Below, in pieces: positions 45,421-56,596 of a DNA stretch of 64,000 bases. Source of the DNA: Spirometra erinaceieuropaei (Eukaryota; Platyhelminthes; Cestoda; Diphyllobothriidea; Diphyllobothriidae). The DNA is taken from positions 1,796,399 to 1,860,398 of the forward strand of contig CACRXP010000001.1 of assembly GCA_902702965.1 (NCBI GenBank), read 5' to 3'. Within the stretch, counting starts at the first letter, position 1. Each line of letters starts with the position of its first letter. Under the pieces are notes generated by a model. That model was not told the DNA's origin. It saw only the letters and a list, made by a program, of their open reading frames with translations, and made no database searches. The position numbers were made by a program, and so were the translations under genes.

Positions 45421-45463
45421 TGTTTCTGATGATGGATTCGAGTGAGAATCCGAAACGTCAGGC
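45421..45463 (+). ncRNA. Hammerhead ribozyme motif of PLE-1 (HHR-3)
   Basis: CTGATGA at 45426-45432, stem II GGATTC (45434-45439) / GAATCC (45446-45451) with loop GAGTGA, GAAAC at 45452-45456, cleavage triplet GTC at 45457-45459. Stem I GTTT / AGGC pairs weakly (one A-U, one G-C, two G-U). Stem III is the two-pair palindrome ACGT. The same unpaired T follows the core as in HHR-1 and HHR-2. Confidence 0.7.
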
Positions 45464-45490
45464 CAATAACTTTCCTGTTCCAGCGATCGC

Positions 45491-46084
45491 ATCTTCATCA
45501 TCTGAACCGCTACCTGTAACTCGCCTGTTCGCTTCTATCAGCAGTTATCGATCATTCATCGTTCATAGCTACGTGGGCGTTTGTGGAAGCTCCAGTTGGA
45601 GGCTGCAAAGAGTGACGAAATCAAGTCTGACATGTGTGCCTCGTAAAAGCTCGGGAATTCGTCAAAGATTGCCCGGGTAACGCTAGTCCAGATAGTCCTC
45701 TCTTCCTTTGGTCGTTTAGATTTCTTGAGGCATTGCGATAGATGATTTCGAACTCTCAATAGCATCTAGTCAAAAAGAGTTTATTTTAGAATTTGACCGG
45801 ATCATCCGAACTCCATCCGAGCTGTCTGACAGAAACTTGCAAATGTTCTTTGGTTGGGAAGGAGGTGGACGACTTTTAAGCGAGAGGCAGTGGTAAATCG
45901 CGTGCAGCCACGAGGTCATGACCTGAAACTGACGGGCCATTGTCAGCACAAGTACCTACTACACGCAGATGACTGAGTTCAGGAAAGTGAACCCAATGCC
46001 AGTTGGAGAGATGCTAAGCGGATAAGCACAGATAGGGCAATCGTCTTTAGCGATTTTGTCTACCTTGCGTCCCACAACAGTACG
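45491..46084. other. Unassigned intergenic sequence
   Basis: Nothing recognised. Confidence 0.4.
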
Positions 46085-46215
46085 GGCCCAGGGACAGTGA
46101 CTTGAACTGAACATACTGCATTCTTTTTTCTTTCACACTTCTAAGCCGGTGTCAGGGCAGAGTCAAGAAGGCCGGATGCGGGCTCGGAGTGCAGCAGACG
46201 CCTTAACAGGTGACA
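46085..46215 (-). repeat. Dispersed repeat X, inverted partial copy
   Basis: GGGACAGTGACTTG, TAAGCCGGTGTCAGGGCAGA and GTCAAGAAGGCCGGATGCGG match the inverted X copy at 17.1 kb. Confidence 0.5.
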
Positions 46216-46887
46216 CTGTGAGGATCGAGAAGTTCTAGCAAATATTTCTGGTGCTTTCGTTTGGCAGCGGGTCGCAGCGGAGTCTTCGCAAACCGTTCAT
46301 TTCCCATGCTGCACGCTGCATTCCTTAAATCGCTGCAGATCATATGATGTCAGAAAAATACCATTTTACATACTCCTAAGAGATACAGCATATAACGCCA
46401 CTATAAGATGAAGTTGGCACGGGTTGGGATTTGTGTAGATCCGCATTTGAGATCACACTTACCGACATAAAATGAGGCGCTATTGAGACCGTTCGAGCAG
46501 TCCTGTCAGCGACTACTCGGGAATCATTGTTAGTCCCAGCTGCTCTTTGACATTTTCAGGATTAACAGGGCGTCCAAGTAGGTACAACTATCGATTTCCC
46601 CACCGTAAGCTAATATGTTTTTTCAAGTTATATAGGGTACATGCGCAGTGACGGGGCTGTAAGCTCAATCGGATTGTGGGGTTAACAATGATGAATTGCT
46701 TATCCCTGGAGAGCCTCGGTTGTCCATGCTTGTCATTTCACAATGGCTTTCTGTCAGCATGAAGATTCATATCCTTCAGAAGCCTGTTTTATTCTGCTGT
46801 GAGCTCCTCGGACAGTGGAATATAAGGCGGTATTTTCTATCCTACCTGGAGGTTCCTTTTGCCAGCATTGACGTTGCATCCTGCTTC

Positions 46888-46899
46888 TCCTATCTTTCT

Positions 46900-46930
<31 letters not shown>

Positions 46931-46951
46931 ATTCTTCTTCTTCTTCTTCCA
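46888..46951 (+). repeat. (TTC)n tract
   Basis: Nearly pure TTC/TCC triplets. The poly-Lys ORF on the other strand and the poly-Ser ORF on this strand are artefacts. Flanks from 46216 and to 47204 show no gene. Confidence 0.9.
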
Positions 46952-47204
46952 CTTTTTGCTCATGTCCTGTGTGGTAATGCGTTTAAGAGGGTGTAAAAGC
47001 TCCATCAACTAATATTCATTGCAAATCACTGTTAGTTGTCTAACTTTGGTGGACGTTTTTTCGGAAAGTTTTGCACTCGAACGGCCAAAAACGTAAGCGC
47101 TCGGAAAATTGCAGTCCCTAGGTGCAAGCTCGTAGTTTTTATGGCGTTGACTTGTAATGCATCCGTAAAATGCAATTAATGTGAACCCGCTGACCCGTTT
47201 CTGT

Positions 47205-47290
47205 CCCTTTCTCTGGTGGTGGATTCGAGCGAGAATCCGAAACGTCAGGCAAATAAAGCTCTTGTCCCAGCGATCGCTTCTACTTCTTAT
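47205..47290 (+). mobile_element. Solo 3' terminus of a PLE-1-type element
   Basis: GGATTCGAGCGAGAATCCG, AAACGTCAGGCAAATAAAGC and CCAGCGATCGCTTCTACTTC match PLE ends. The hammerhead core has become CTGGTGG (two A to G changes), so the ribozyme is dead although stem II is still paired. Confidence 0.75.
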
Positions 47291-47789
47291 GGACTCTGCC
47301 TTTCCTAGGGGCAGACAGAACCCGCCACATTGTTTTCATTCCGGCAGCATGCAACTCCTTTGTGAATATTCTGCCCAAGGCTAATGCGCCCGTCCGTAGA
47401 GAATTGTTTCTTGACCGGACCTCTGGTTTATATTATCCATCTTTTCCCTGCCTCATGACCCTGTTTACGTTCGTGCAAAAAAGGAGTCAGTGTCGTCTTC
47501 AGAACCCTATTTTTTGGTTAGCGCAGGACAGAATACAGGACGTAGTGAAGATGGTTTGCCGGTCTTAAAGCGTCACGAAAGTGTTTGAGAAGGCTTTTCC
47601 ATACCTTCCATCCCAACAATTTTCGAACTGAAATAACACTTTTAGAACGGCGACCTCAACAGCTCGACATTGCAAGCGTGCACACAGATATGCTGAAAAT
47701 GAGGGGGTGACTGTCTTTTTTTTAACTTTGTAGCTCACTCAGACGCCACATCACCCCCAGTACAAGCGTTTGTGAACACTCATCATACA
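47291..47789. other. Unassigned intergenic sequence
   Basis: No supported feature. Confidence 0.4.
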
Positions 47790-48190
47790 CATCTCGCACC
47801 CATCTCTCCGCCCCCATTAGCCGCATATTGCAGTGATATCATTCTTCACAGGATGCCGCGGTATTTGACGGCATGGGATCTAGCACCCATTCTGCGGGAC
47901 ACACACACACAAAACGCAACTGCCTATTACTCTCGCCTATTCACCTATCCTGCCGTTTGGATTCGAGTTTACCACCAAATGTGTGCGCATGAATTGGCGA
48001 GAGCCGCGCGCCTGCAAAAGAGAAAGTTTTACTGCCACAAACCTCACAGTCATCTGTGGTATGGGCAGTTTTCGCTCTATCGTTTTGGCCAGACAGTTCC
48101 TTCCGTGCACAATTTCTGCTTGCCCTCGGCAGCTGCCCTGCGGCTTCTGTGTACACTGTGCGCCGGATTTCACGAGGCCGAGATCGGAAC
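47790..48190 (+). repeat. Repeat W, copy 2
   Basis: Plus-strand counterpart of 36843-37260. The open frame 47772-48260 carries QNATAYYSRLFTYPAVWIRV and further RLLCTLCAGFHEAEIGT. About 70 percent nucleotide match by eye. No family identified. Confidence 0.5.
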
Positions 48191-48729
48191 TGAGGCGTAC
48201 ACCTTCAAACACATGTGGATTTTTCGGGTAGTTTTGTGGACAAGCACAATCTCAGGCTGACTCCTGTATGGGAGCAACGGGGTTACTCAGTGAGAATCTC
48301 TGTAGCCATTTATGTAGGCTGCGATCAGAAAAAGTGGTCATTTTGGTTGTGCGGTGATTTCACAGTGAGTTCTGGGGTTTGTTTGCATATACAGTCGTAT
48401 TTTCCAGAGATGCTGCAAGCAAGTTATCTCCGTGCTCTCATTTTGTGGGAAATTGCTCTCTTTGCCACGTCTACTGACAAAGGAAAGGAAGCGTTTCGTC
48501 GATTGTTGATCTTTTTTCGTTCACGCATCTTGTGGAGCGATTTTCTTTGCTTCTTGTCATATGCCGATGGCCGCTACTGAGCACATTTTTATTCCATTTT
48601 AAATTGCAAGTGCAGTAGTCAGCATATTCTTGTGCAGTTATTTTGGAATGGCCGACCTTGTGGCCATTATCAAGCAAGTGAATTGCGGGCTGCATGGAAG
48701 AGGGTATGAATGCCTCAAACACTTGGAAT
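48191..48729. other. Unassigned intergenic sequence
   Basis: No supported feature. Confidence 0.4.
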
Positions 48730-48884
48730 GGCAGAGGGGCGCTCACCGATTGTTTTTTTTTACGGAACTCATTCGCCCCGTTGTGCCTTATGGGCTCTCT
48801 GTCGAGCCCAGTCAGAAGCCTCACAGGCGCGCATGGTCATTCCACTCTCCCTTGTCTTTGTCAGTAATAACATTCTGCCTAGAG
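48730..48884 (-). mobile_element. SINE A module M joined to an inverted SINE A 3' end
   Basis: Module M (minus) occupies 48730-48832 (GGGGCGCTCACCGAT, TTGTGCCTTATGGGCTC, TCGAGCCCAGTCAG). It meets a plus-strand SINE end at 48833-48882 (GGTCATTCCACTCTCCCTTG, CAGTAATAACATTCTGCC). An inverted junction like that at 7.2 kb. Confidence 0.65.
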
Positions 48885-49099
48885 CATTTGAAAGTCGAAG
48901 TCCATATGGCGGATTGGCTGACGATCCGCTCGCTCAAAAACCAATGTACTAAGATGTAGGAATTCCCTTATGGTTTGTATTATGAATAACGGAGGTAGTA
49001 TGCATTCCGAGATGATATAAGAAAAGGAGAGGTCTCATCGGAAAATCGAGATGTATTTGTGAATTTTTAAGTCGGTTACATCAACCTGTCATCAGAAGC

Positions 49100-49560
49100 A
49101 ATGAATAGTGAGGAGAAGGATAATTGCACCAGAGAGCATGAGGAACATCGGGGTTACATCGACAAAACAGACGTCTACATCAGGAAAGTGTATAGCGTGT
49201 TTAGATAGACGGCACAAAGTTGGGGAGCCGTTGAGGGTTTCAGTTGGGCTTCACTCTGTCGGAAGTCTTGAATCCAATCTTCTGACTTCTGCTATCCCTG
49301 AAGACGTGCGCGCGGACATACGCAGTTGTGTCAGTGGTCTTCATTGACAAAGGAAACGCCACCGAAACCTAACTATCGATGAAGAAAAGGGGTTGCGATC
49401 CCTGAAGACTTATAGCAGTATTGTAGTTTGACCTGCTGACAAAGGTGGCGCAACCGTCATCGTAGACAAGGCTGATTATGTGCAAAAAGCAAACCGAGTC
49501 TTTAATTACAAGGAAGCCTGTGCACCACTCGCTAAGGAGACGAGAATTTATCGAAAGCTA
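49100..49560 (+). pseudogene. N-terminal fragment of a Penelope-like element (PLE-5)
   Basis: Plus-strand translation: LLTSAIPEDVRADIRSCVSG, LTIDEEKGLRSLKTYSSIVV, a stop, then PADKGGATVIVDKADYVQKA and NRVFNYKEA. PADKGGATV(I/V)xDKxDY is the conserved PLE segment before the palm; PLE-1 has PADKGRSTVVLDRTDY. Stops at 49345-49347 and near 49430 break it and no palm follows. Confidence 0.65.
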
Positions 49561-52500
49561 CGTATGCTCGCCACCTCGTCTTTTGATTACCGCTATGGGG
49601 ATTTTCGCAACTCTAGAAATAAAGGAGTTTGAGTGCCGGTTTGAAGTCATGACAAGTAATTGCTATTGACAGTCTGCAAAGGCCTGCGAATGGATGTCAA
49701 GATAAAAGCCTATATGACATGATTCACAGTCTGCCGTCCGTTAAGTGGGGTCCTTCTCCATATCGTTGCCGAACTTTTTATAATGATAGAATTCGTGTTG
49801 AAAATGGTCTTTGACGTACAGAAGGTTGGGCGTTGGAGGAGGACTTTTGCATCTGACTGCCTCAGTATGCAATGCGTGCAGGGCCATCCTCCACCTCGTC
49901 GACAATGTCATTCAAATCTGACGCCTCCACAGTCGGCTGAGGAAGTAAAGCCTTAGGCGATCGCACAGTCTTTCCGTACTTTGCTTTACGGAATGCCATG
50001 CTGTCTATCACTTTTGAATCGAGTTCGAGTAATTTTACCCGCGTGAACTGTTAACAATAAGGACCATGATATCAGATGAGGTGCGCCTCTAACCGACTGA
50101 CACGTTAGGGATTTGGGCGGTCGCACGGTCTGTCCATCGCTTGTCCTGACTCATTTGTTCAGACGTACTACATTTTATACAATTCCCCCGCCCGAATACC
50201 AGTTTGTCAAAATCACTCAGCTATGCAAAACGGACTGAGGAGGCTCGGAATTGAGGCCCAGATTCACCTAGATTGGAGGTCCAGTGCCGAACGGAGCATT
50301 CGCATTTGGTCATATAGTCAGGTCATATCAGTGAAGGACACTCCCAGATGACTTTTGGACAGCACGCGACAGGCGTAGCAGTGAGCAACTCGACCCCGCC
50401 TAAAGCACAGGTTTTCCTTCTCCATGTTTCGGGAACGGTTGTCTGATGACACTTAGTGTATCCACAGGCAAAACGAACTTCCCACCCGGTCCTGCTCATA
50501 GGAATTCTACCTACCAAAGATCAAAAAGTAGTTCAACATACTTGATTTCAGAAGTTAAAAATATGCAGGAAAGAGCAGAAAAATCGGAAAAACGCTATAG
50601 AGGATGTATGTCTCTTTGCCAAACGGCTACTTTTAGACACCCAGCAAGGTAGCAGAGCCAGTCCTGCCGAGCCTTATGTCACGCCCTCTCTGCCCCAAAG
50701 GTAGAGCATCCCTCACAACAGGCTGTTATATGACTGGTAGGGAATGATAAGTTGCTAAATCTAACTTCCCCGATGGGTATTTAAACCCTCAACTGCTCCT
50801 GTACGTTGAGGTACCTTGTTCAAACGATCCGGTGCTTATTATAAGAGATGTAGGAAAATCTGCCAGCGTGACTCCTTAAAAGGTGAAAGGAAGGGGATCA
50901 GTGACCCTCGCCTCGCACACAGCCTGTAGGTTTTGATCCTCATGTGGTCACCAGTAGAGCTTTTTCCAGATAGTCTGGAGAATGCCGAGGAAATCCCAAC
51001 TATCCCTAGAGCAGCGCTCGCTGGCCAAAGCAGAGGGTGACATCCGTGCGCCTACGTGACCCCGTGCAAACGACTGGACGGACGGAATTTCCCACGGCCC
51101 AAGGCTAGTAAACCAGCGGTTGGCAGGTAATGTGACGCAAGATCACCGCTCGTCGCTACCTGTCGTTCGCACGGCTGCTCCCGCCTACCCCCTCCTCCAC
51201 GTGCGGCTATCTGAAATGGCCGTGCCCGCCGCAACCAGTCGGTCCAGATGCCGAATTTTTTTCCAAACATATGGGAGCGGCAGGTAGTCGAGAGGAAATG
51301 CTTGTCGCGCCATGCTATGCATCGTTTGCGCATCAAGTTTGGTTGTGTGTGTGTATAGGTAGCTACATAACTGGTTGTCCACGGTTCCTTGAATGGACAA
51401 ACAGAACCAAGGGACCTGCGGTTTGAAGGATGCTCTGGTTCCTTTACATGCTGCATCCCGAATGGTTTGCCTGCAATCGTTTCCGTCTTTCTGAATACCA
51501 ACTTAGACTAGAATAGCCTTCTTGCTGTTTGTTTGTGAGGGATAGTTTACCTTTCAACAGGCCTCAGCAAGCAGTTAAAATCTAAGGGATAACGATTTTA
51601 TTTGAACGAGTGGCCATTGGCGGTAGAAAAGGCACTTTGTGGAAAAATTAAGAGCCCTTGGATATAGATTGGTGAAAGCCAATCTTCGTTATATGGTAGT
51701 TGTGAAAGTTACAAAGCATAGTGACTGAATAGGAGGATGTTGGCATGGAAGAGGTATGCCGAGTGTTTTCATTCGAGTTCATAATTGATTGTCCTCGAAG
51801 TATCTCTCAGACGAAGCTTGTCTAAGGCGTTTAAGGGATTCTCACTCACCCATCCAGTCGACTTTATATGCAATAAGTATGAGGAAACTTAGACCTAGAT
51901 AGGCAACGTGCGGCTTTGTTCTGAAGGATTTGCTCTAAGTTAACGCATTAATTTCGTCCGACATTAAACAAGGCAGCATGCAGCCTATAGGCAGTCAAAA
52001 CGGCCGTATTCTATCCAGCACCCCGATGTTCAACCAGTATCGACTCTCATATTTGTATCACGTCTTGTACCTCGGTGCCTCGAGCTTATGCGGGTCACAG
52101 GCGGTGGCTTTGCGTGCACAATTTTGAGGAAATTCCCGCAAAATCAACATATTCCGCTGGCTGAGGCGCTGTCCTTAATAAATCTTGACTTCATACAAAC
52201 CAGCCATATGCAAAGATTTTCATGAATTCTTCTAGGGAGATGTGACTGAAAATTTTCAGTCATTTAGTGTAAACTGGTAAGACATAAAACTTAGGTAGTT
52301 TTCTTTTCGTTTTTAACTTCTGTTTTTGGATGCGCGATCATTAGCAAGCATGGTGCAGTGTGGGAAACAGCTTCGATTATGTGTTCTGCTAATTATTTTT
52401 CGCAGTTTCATTCCAGCAATATTTTTTATTTAAAAATGCCGATGAATATCTCACGAGTTTCGGTGCATACCGCGCATTTTGGGCGAAATGGCAAGATCAC

Positions 52501-52949
52501 TAACATTCCGACGCATTGGAACTTGTGTTCAACCGAACATAATGCCTCTGATGTGAAAACTGTGTTTTGACGGGAAAACCATAAAAACGGAATGTGCAAT
52601 TGGGCAGGATAAATTTTCTAGAAAAAGCCCGCATCCACATGACTTGTTCGACCTTGCGAATTGCAGATAAACTATACAACTGGACTGATACATGATCTAT
52701 AGCAGAATAGACTGTCATTCCAAAGGTTTCATGCTGGCCTTTGAATAATTTATTTAAACTATATTTTCTTTTTAGACACTTGGGTAAAAGAGTGGTTGTT
52801 ATTTTATCTCATTTCCGAGATTCATCAACTGCTGCGATTGAAGAATTTGCTTCATGTTCTCGCATTAATTGCCTCAGAAATTAAACAAGGCAGGATGAAA
52901 ATGGAGTTCACATACCAGAAAAACACACAAGGAATACTGAAGAGGTCGC
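49561..52949. other. Unassigned intergenic sequence
   Basis: Many short ORFs, the longest 51052-51501 (minus, 149 codons), of biased composition and without motif. No repeat family of this window recognised. A short (GT)n lies at 51342-51354. Confidence 0.45.
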
Positions 52950-53055
52950 TAATGAGCCGAATTTCGCTCAGCTACGTCAGGCAGCGGTACAAGATCAGCG
53001 AAACCCGCATTTCTGGGCTTTTAGCGAGCACCCGTGCTCTCAATATGGTAAATAA
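52950..53055 (+). repeat. Dispersed repeat Z, copy 2
   Basis: Counterpart of 33985-34075. Translated, it reads RQRYKISETRISGLLASTRA, which may be an old coding fragment. Confidence 0.45.
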
Positions 53056-54715
53056 TCACGAAGGTGATTGCTACTGAAAGGCAAAACCCCCTTTACCGAT
53101 AACAAGATAATAATACTGGGTCATGAATGCCCATGAACGTAATTGTGCGTAGTAAGTGCAAAGGCACTATTTTTCCCACATAATCATTCCTGTCGGTCAC
53201 CAAACCCAATTCATTGCATTTATGCACACATACGGTCGCCCGTGAAAACACTCGGCAATGGATAGACTGCAATCAACATCCAGATTTTGTAATCTGTCCT
53301 CATACGATTTTACATAGTTTCATGGAAGTATAATTCCAGAATGGACGGTATGGCAAATATTGTAGGAATTGATAGTATTCACACAGCTTATCGCATGTTG
53401 CCTTCGAAATTTCAGAACTTCAGTCGTGGGCACCCTCTCCTCGACCGGCCGACACCAAACGAGGTAGCTGTACAAACAGGAAGAAATACTGTATGGAACG
53501 TCAAGGGAGCCGGTCTCTTAGCACAAATCCCTTAAAGGTTTTCTCGACGGGACAAGAAAATAGGAGCCCGCTGTAATACGAGTGGCCCTTCGAGAATCCC
53601 TGGGGAGATTATGCTTAGGGTTGAGGTAGAGTAAAGGCCAGGGTGGGTGAAGGTTCTGGTTAGGCTTAGGGCTGGGACGTGGGCATGTAGATGTCCCTCG
53701 TTGACTTTTCCGGAAGGCCACCTGTATCACGGGGGTGTTTCTGTTCTTGTTTCTCACCGTTATCTCTTCCGACGACCAAGGTTAAAGTCCTCAGCATCAA
53801 GCCAGTGCTAGAAAATTAGACCATATTCTTCACTATAGGCAGACAAAGAGTCAACAGAGTTGCCATGTTAAACGTCTTTTTCCCTTTTCTAGAAAATTGA
53901 TCAGTCAGTTTAGTTGGTCGACTTTCAGCAAACTAGTAAGAAACTCTAGCAGGAGATGTCGCGGCTAGGCAAAATGAAATCTGTATTACTTCTAACAAAA
54001 ACAGTGAATTACGCATAGAGATGAGCCTATGGTTTAGGAGCTAAAATGTGTCGGTTGCCGCAAATAATACCACATTATGTCAACCCAGTACGCAGCGCCT
54101 TGCATTGACATTTAATCTAGCATTTTATTTCAAGGACTTACGGCATTTGCCGCTCCTTCCGACATTTCGCTCCCTTCCACAAATTGCCACTACGTAGTTG
54201 CTCGTTTCATCACTAGCTAATAAGGCTGTTAGTCGAAAGTGATGGAGTAGGTACATATGTCCCTTTTGAGGAGGGCAGTATTGGATAAACGCCAGAAGCT
54301 CTCATTATACCCCAACTAATCATTTAACTGCACTGAAACAACCCTTCCAAATTAGCACCCACCTAGTCAGCGAAGCAAACAAACATAAGCTATTCATGTC
54401 ATAACGAATGCAAAAAAGGAGTGCATTTAGCCTACCACATGCAATGGGCAGTTTCTTTTGACCCTGGAGTCAATGATCTACAACCAGCAGAGACGGACTG
54501 GGAGGGGATTGCCTCGTGGAACAACCCATGCGATTCAAATCTCGGGGGTGCTGTTTGGTGCTGGGTTGCCGCCGGCCGTCAATAACAAATAAACCAGAAG
54601 CAACCACTCCAATATCCTTGTCTTCACTGATCAAACAGTTTGTTAATGGAAACGAGTAGGCGAGTTCCAAGAATGGTCATGGAGAAGACGACATGGTCGC
54701 TGAAACAAAAGTTTC
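53056..54715. other. Mostly unassigned; degenerate TTAGGG-like stretch and a possible SINE A relic
   Basis: 53595-53680 holds scattered CTTAGGGTTGAGG / GTTAGGCTTAGGGC units. 54530-54640 has box B-like GATTCAAATCTCGGGG and AACCAGAAGCAACCACTCCA, similar to SINE A but very decayed. Nothing else supported. Confidence 0.4.
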
Positions 54716-54868
54716 ATTGGCCGACTAATCCAAAGGATCCAACTCCTCCCCTCGGTGTTAGGAACGGCGAACGAGGTGAGCACCGCCTAAGCCTCTAAAC
54801 GATCAGGAAAACACTAAGAAAGGCAGACCAACAAAACGGGGGAGATTATGATAGCAACATTTTCGGGA

Positions 54869-55119
54869 TGGTAGAGAGGCGTTCACCGATCGTTCTTACG
54901 GAACTCAATCGTTCCGTTGTGCCTTAGGGCTCTCTCTCGAGTCCAACCAGCTGCTGCGGAGCGACGTATGATAAAGGCAGGATGGTATTACCGACAAATA
55001 CCATTCTGCGTATATCATGCGCCGCCTTGCGACTGCTGGTTGGACTCGAGGGAGAGCCCTAAGGCACACACAGGACGAGTGAGTTCTGCAGAAGCGATCG
55101 GTGAGCGTTCCTCTATCAT
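54869..55119. repeat. Inverted pair of SINE A module M
   Basis: Left arm 54869-54990 (minus orientation) and right arm 54999-55119 (plus), an 8-base gap, arms of about 121 bp at roughly 85 percent identity by eye. Blocks: CTGCTGGTTGGACTCGAG, GAGAGCCCTAAGGCAC and CGATCGGTGA. A transcript would form one long hairpin. Confidence 0.8.
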
Positions 55120-55318
55120 TGTATATTCCCGATCGCAACCGACAGGACAACGGGCCCGTGGGCCAGTTGTAAGAGGCGTTGGACTTCTAACTGACAGGTC
55201 CTGAGTTCGAAACTTGGGTGTCCCACACTTCGGGGTTGGGTATGACTGGCTAACGACGGCTAATAAGCCAGAACTGGCCATTCAAGTCTCCTTTGTCTTT
55301 GTCAGTAATACCATTCCA
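55120..55318 (+). mobile_element. SINE A, well-preserved head and body
   Basis: TATATTCCCGATCGCAACC leads to the tRNA-like head (GGGCCAGTTGTAAGAGGCG, then CTGAGTTCGAAACTTGG). The body is GGGTTGGGTATGACTGGC, GGCTAATAAGCCAGAACTGG and CCTTTGTCTTTGTC, ending AGTAATACCATTCC. It follows the right M arm directly. Confidence 0.75.
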
Positions 55319-55584
55319 ACTTTTTCAGACTTACTTATGATTGAGCCACTGGTCTGACCTAAATAATCGGCACTTTTTTATCGCAAAGACGGAACGTTTC
55401 GGATTATCACTTTAATCCATCACCCAGAGACATCTTCAGGTAAGTGTAGTGGATTGCCCTTGTCTGACTCTGTCTCTGACGATGGATTCGAGTGTGAATC
55501 CGAAACGTTCCGTCTTTGCGAGAAAAAAAGTGCCGATTATTGAGGTCAAACCAGTGGCACAATCATAAGCCAGCCTGAAAAAGG
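55319..55584. repeat. PLE-derived hairpin with hammerhead-like sequences in both arms
   Basis: Arms 55319-55436 and 55465-55584 are about 118 bp, separated by about 28 bp. Right arm (plus): CTGACGA at 55476-55482, GGATTC/GAATCC stem, GAAAC, triplet GTT at 55507-55509. It has no matching stem I, so it is probably inactive. The left arm holds the decayed complement. The hairpin splits SINE A: ...ACCATTC lies to its left and CACATTCTGCC to its right. Confidence 0.65.
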
Positions 55585-55745
55585 TGCTATCACATTCTGC
55601 CCCGTTTTTGACGGTTTGCCTCTCTTAGTGTTTCCCTGGTCGTTTAGAGACTTAGGCGGTGCCCACCTTGCTCGCAGATCCTAACACCAAGGGGAGGGGA
55701 GTTGGATTCTTTGAATTAATTGGTTGGTTCGGTGTGCGCCCCATG

Positions 55746-56596
55746 AGAAACTGGCAGCTGGTTAGGTACCGGTTGTGTTTCGCCTCCTTGTACTGCGGAC
55801 TAGTTACTGTCAGCGGGCTGCTCGTCCAAGTATGCCGCATATGTTTGTGCGTACCCTCTCTGATGTTCGATTGCGAGTGTTGGTTGGTGACAATATAATT
55901 CAAAGATGGCATAGAATAAGCCCGAAAAAGCCGCTCTCTCACCGTCCGTCATATTTCTCGGTCAACCTCTGGCACCTTTTAATTTACAATTTTACAATCC
56001 ACCTGATCGTGGTAGCATTTTGACCGCTAAAACCAAAGAAATGAACTGGAGTATTGTGATACGTCAGTTATCTCGGTTTGTGGTTCTTCTGGCAACAGCC
56101 AGTAATCCGGTAATAGTCAATACAGGCTATTTTTATCTATACTGAAGCAAAATTTTCAAGCTGCCATTTGCGTCTAGCCGTTTTTCGGGCCTTGACTCTC
56201 TCTCTCTCTCTCTCTCTATTCTGCACCTGATCCTCCCCTGCCCGTGGGCAATAACCCCTTGAAGGCACAAATTTAATCAAACATCTTAGGGGACCCAAAC
56301 GGAAAAGGTGGTTCTCAAAACGGAAAGTGCATTCGTGCCTGTATAACGAAAAACTTGGCAAGCTCCCGGGCCCAAAAAAGCTAACCATGGGTCAGCAGAA
56401 AGCTGGCTCATACCAATGACAGCAAGAAACATGTATCAACAATTTTGGGTTTTGCCCGTATATAAAGAAATTACCTCATTTCTAATTTGCACAAAATAAG
56501 TATGTCTAGGCATACGTGCGCAATATATCGTACACTTATATATATACTCATATTAATCGGTAATGTGGGCATTGGGGAGAAACGGTGACCGTATTT
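55746..56596. other. Sequence downstream of the TRPM exon
   Basis: Expected to include the TRPM 3' UTR (minus strand), but no clear AATAAA on that strand was found. A (TC)n run is at 56192-56217. No gene recognised. Confidence 0.4.

Larger units (their letters stand above)
42935..45490 (+). mobile_element. Near full-length Penelope-like element PLE-1
   Basis: The coding part begins near 42938 (RRFDFLHRCLDNNVLPKCV after one shift). It continues through an N-terminal domain, the RT palm and the GIY-YIG domain, and ends after a TATAAATA box and a hammerhead motif at CCAGCGATCGCATCTTCATC. The order RT then GIY-YIG with a ribozyme in the terminal region defines the PLE class. The copies at 15.1, 23.9, 47.2 and 63.2 kb are 5'-truncated relatives. 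Left boundary approximate. Confidence 0.85.
54716..55731. repeat. Nest of palindromes built from PLE ends and SINE A parts
   Basis: Outer arms 54716-54858 and 55583-55731 are inverted copies (GGATCCAACTCC, GGTGTTAGGA, CACCGCCTAAGCCTCTAAAC, AACACTAAGA, ATGATAGCAAC). Their ends (GGCCAATGAAACTTTTGTTT then CAGCGACCATG on the minus strand) resemble PLE-1 termini. Inside lie the M-M palindrome (54869-55119), a SINE A copy and a hairpin with hammerhead-like arms. Confidence 0.65.

Noticed and set aside
46754..47008. Poly-Lys ORF
   Set aside because: Antisense reading of the (TTC)n tract.
51052..51501. 149-codon ORF (minus) as a gene
   Set aside because: Biased composition, overlapping ORF in another frame, no motif, and no splice or start context that supports it.
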